DNA from: Sphingobium sp. KCTC 72723
GTDB lineage: Bacteria; Pseudomonadota; Alphaproteobacteria; Sphingomonadales; Sphingomonadaceae
DNA: 64,000 nt
Reading direction: 5' to 3'
NCBI RefSeq assembly: GCF_014280435.1
Contig: NZ_CP060388.1
Coordinates: forward strand, 2,679,501-2,743,500
Below the pieces are notes generated by a model. That model did not search any database. It saw only the letters and a program-made list of their open reading frames with translations, and was not told where the DNA came from. Positions 62,952 to 64,000 of this stretch are shown here, piece after piece. Position numbers and translations under genes: made by a program. Position 1 is the first letter of the stretch, and each line of letters begins with the position of its first letter.

Positions 62952-63260
62952 CTTGAAGGCGTCATCTCGAAGCGCGTTGACGCGCGCTATATAGGGGTGC
63001 GATCGGGTTCCTGGGTCAAGATCAAATGTATCCGCCGCCAGGAGTTCGTCATCGTCGGCTGGACCCCTTCGGACAAGCAGCGGGGCTTTCGCGCCCTGCT
63101 GCTTGGCGTCCATGAGAAAGACAAGCTGCGTTATGCAGGGAAGGTCGGTACTGGCTTTTCCGGTGACGTGATCGAGCGGTTGATGGACTGATGGCGCCGC
63201 TCGAACAGAAGGCTGCGACCCTCAAAGCGCCCCGCGCCGCGGTACGCGGTGCAACAGGAC
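62952..63260 (+). pseudogene. Remnant of DNA ligase D (ligase domain)
   Basis: Directly after the SDR stop and in its frame, about 80 codons read LEGVISKRVDARY..SGSWVKIKC..RRQEFVIVGWTPSDK and ...LRYAGKVGTGFSGDVI, the end of the LigD ligase domain (motif V region and OB-fold start). After a stop at 63189, a +1 shift continues the homology (MAPLEQK..APRAAVRGA) to about 63257. No start, no polymerase or nuclease domain, and no Ku gene is nearby, so this is a fragment left by deletion or rearrangement. Confidence 0.82.
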
Positions 63261-63541
63261 GGCCTGTAGTTGACGATGGCTTTCGTGGATGACCATCGGT
63301 TCATAACTCTTGCATTGGTAAAAGAGCGCTCATTTGCGTCAATCAGAGATGCGGTAGCATAGTCAAACGCCGGCCAGTCGGAGCTTTGCCAATTCCAGAG
63401 CATGAACGATTGCATCCCGTTCTACCGGTCACGATATTGCTATAAAATGATCTATAGAAATTCACTCTATCGATCATTCCGTGGCTACCCCTCGTCAATG
63501 ATCGCCCAGCTAATGGTTTAAGGGCGTTGCACTTATGATTT

Positions 63542-63907
63542 CTAGCCCTCCCATAATACGATAATCCGATCGAGCAGATGGTCGACGATGGCAAGGCCTT
63601 GGGCCGTCATCGAAATCGCGACGCGTCGCCCATCAGGACGAGGAATGTCCCGCGTCACCAACCCCCGTTTTTCCATCTCGGCGATCTTGCGGTGGGCGGT
63701 CGATTGCGGAATGTCGGAGGCGGCCGTATACAGGGAGAAGAGATAGACCTCCCGCTTCTCATATTGCGCCAGGTAAAGATCGAGCAGCATGTCCCAGACA
63801 GGGCTCGGGCATAGACGATAGCCAATAGCCTCACCAATCGTCCGCCGCATGGCCACCAGCCTGCGGCACATATCGATACGTCTGTCGGGGGGATATATCT
63901 GCGTCAT
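63542..63907 (-). CDS. MarR-type winged-helix protein
   Basis: About 121 residues. A wHTH is visible (AASDIPQSTAHRKIAEMEKRGLVTRDIPRPDGRRVAISMTAQG). The ATG at 63907 has GGAG upstream and is preferred to the longer frame at 63988. The N-terminal helices are shorter than in canonical MarR. It lies alone at the window end; ligand and targets unknown. The 280 bases before it (63261-63541) show no gene. Confidence 0.8.
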   Translation of the reverse strand: MTQIYPPDRRIDMCRRLVAMRRTIGEAIGYRLCPSPVWDMLLDLYLAQYEKREVYLFSLYTAASDIPQSTAHRKIAEMEKRGLVTRDIPRPDGRRVAISMTAQGLAIVDHLLDRIIVLWEG

Positions 63908-64000
63908 GTCATGTCTCCTTTTTTGGATACTGACCCTTCGCTCCTCTCTTCGGCCCATGGACGTGCGGGCCATGTTTGACAGCCACATTGATCATTGTGG

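Noticed and set aside
1..64000. CRISPR arrays, tRNA or rRNA genes
   Set aside because: No regularly spaced repeats of CRISPR type and no tRNA/rRNA-like stretches were found on reading.

Overview
The window reads as chromosomal DNA of a high-GC alphaproteobacterium, most likely a sphingomonad (Sphingobium/Novosphingobium/Sphingomonas type). The reasons are a SusC-independent TonB-dependent receptor embedded in an aromatic-type catabolic cluster, several promoters matching the alphaproteobacterial general-stress (EcfG) consensus GGAAC-N16/17-CGTT, many hybrid sensor kinases, and dense operons with ATGA/GTGA overlaps. The genus is inference from gene content; no marker gene (rRNA, tRNA) was seen.

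Layout. 0-3.5 kb: the 3' part of an L,D-transpeptidase coupled to an APC permease, a DUF1971 gene and a PfkB-type sugar kinase. 4.4-8 kb: a double-domain KaiC-like ATPase translationally coupled to a hybrid histidine kinase. 8.1-24.8 kb: a catabolic island. A seven-gene leftward operon (BKACE, SMP-30 lactonase, Rieske oxygenase, TonB receptor, Tat flavoprotein, cytochrome c lipoprotein, second flavoprotein) diverges from a rightward operon that encodes a textbook upper meta-cleavage route: two-subunit ring-hydroxylating dioxygenase, diol dehydrogenase, extradiol dioxygenase and C-C hydrolase. A LysR regulator and a further SDR flank it. The same 13-bp T-N11-A palindrome (TATGCC..GCATA type) lies in both divergent promoter regions, which suggests one LysR regulon.

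25-29.4 kb: a fused c-type-haem/terpene-cyclase-fold protein, a PaiB-like protein, an ArgO/LysE exporter divergent from its ArgP-like regulator, and a transglutaminase-like protein. 29.7-36.3 kb: a very large GAF/PAS hybrid sensor kinase gene that was split at a single TTA triplet by two adjoining insertion sequences (IS5-family and IS701-like). The second IS carries a small passenger gene. 36.6-43 kb: a tightly overlapping seven-gene leftward operon of unknown product (four glycosyltransferases, an acyl-CoA-dehydrogenase-like protein, a PIG-L deacetylase, a NodS-like methyltransferase), which I regard as the best candidate for an undescribed biosynthetic system.

43-63 kb: a stress-flavoured region. 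It holds a KatE-type catalase, a Crp/Fnr regulator, a nucleoside deaminase in AT-rich DNA, an FAD/NAD(P) protein followed by a decayed DUF1543 gene, a CsbD-like protein, another hybrid kinase, a small charged protein followed by a Mfd-like translocase, an SDR, an inositol-monophosphatase/lipid-kinase pair, small stress proteins, DUF3072, an SRPBCC-ADH-SDR set, a LigD remnant and a MarR-type regulator. Three EcfG-type promoters drive csbD, the small-protein/mfd-like pair and the DUF3072 gene. A 43-nt intergenic repeat with fixed internal spacing occurs four times in the first 29 kb, three of them between convergent genes.
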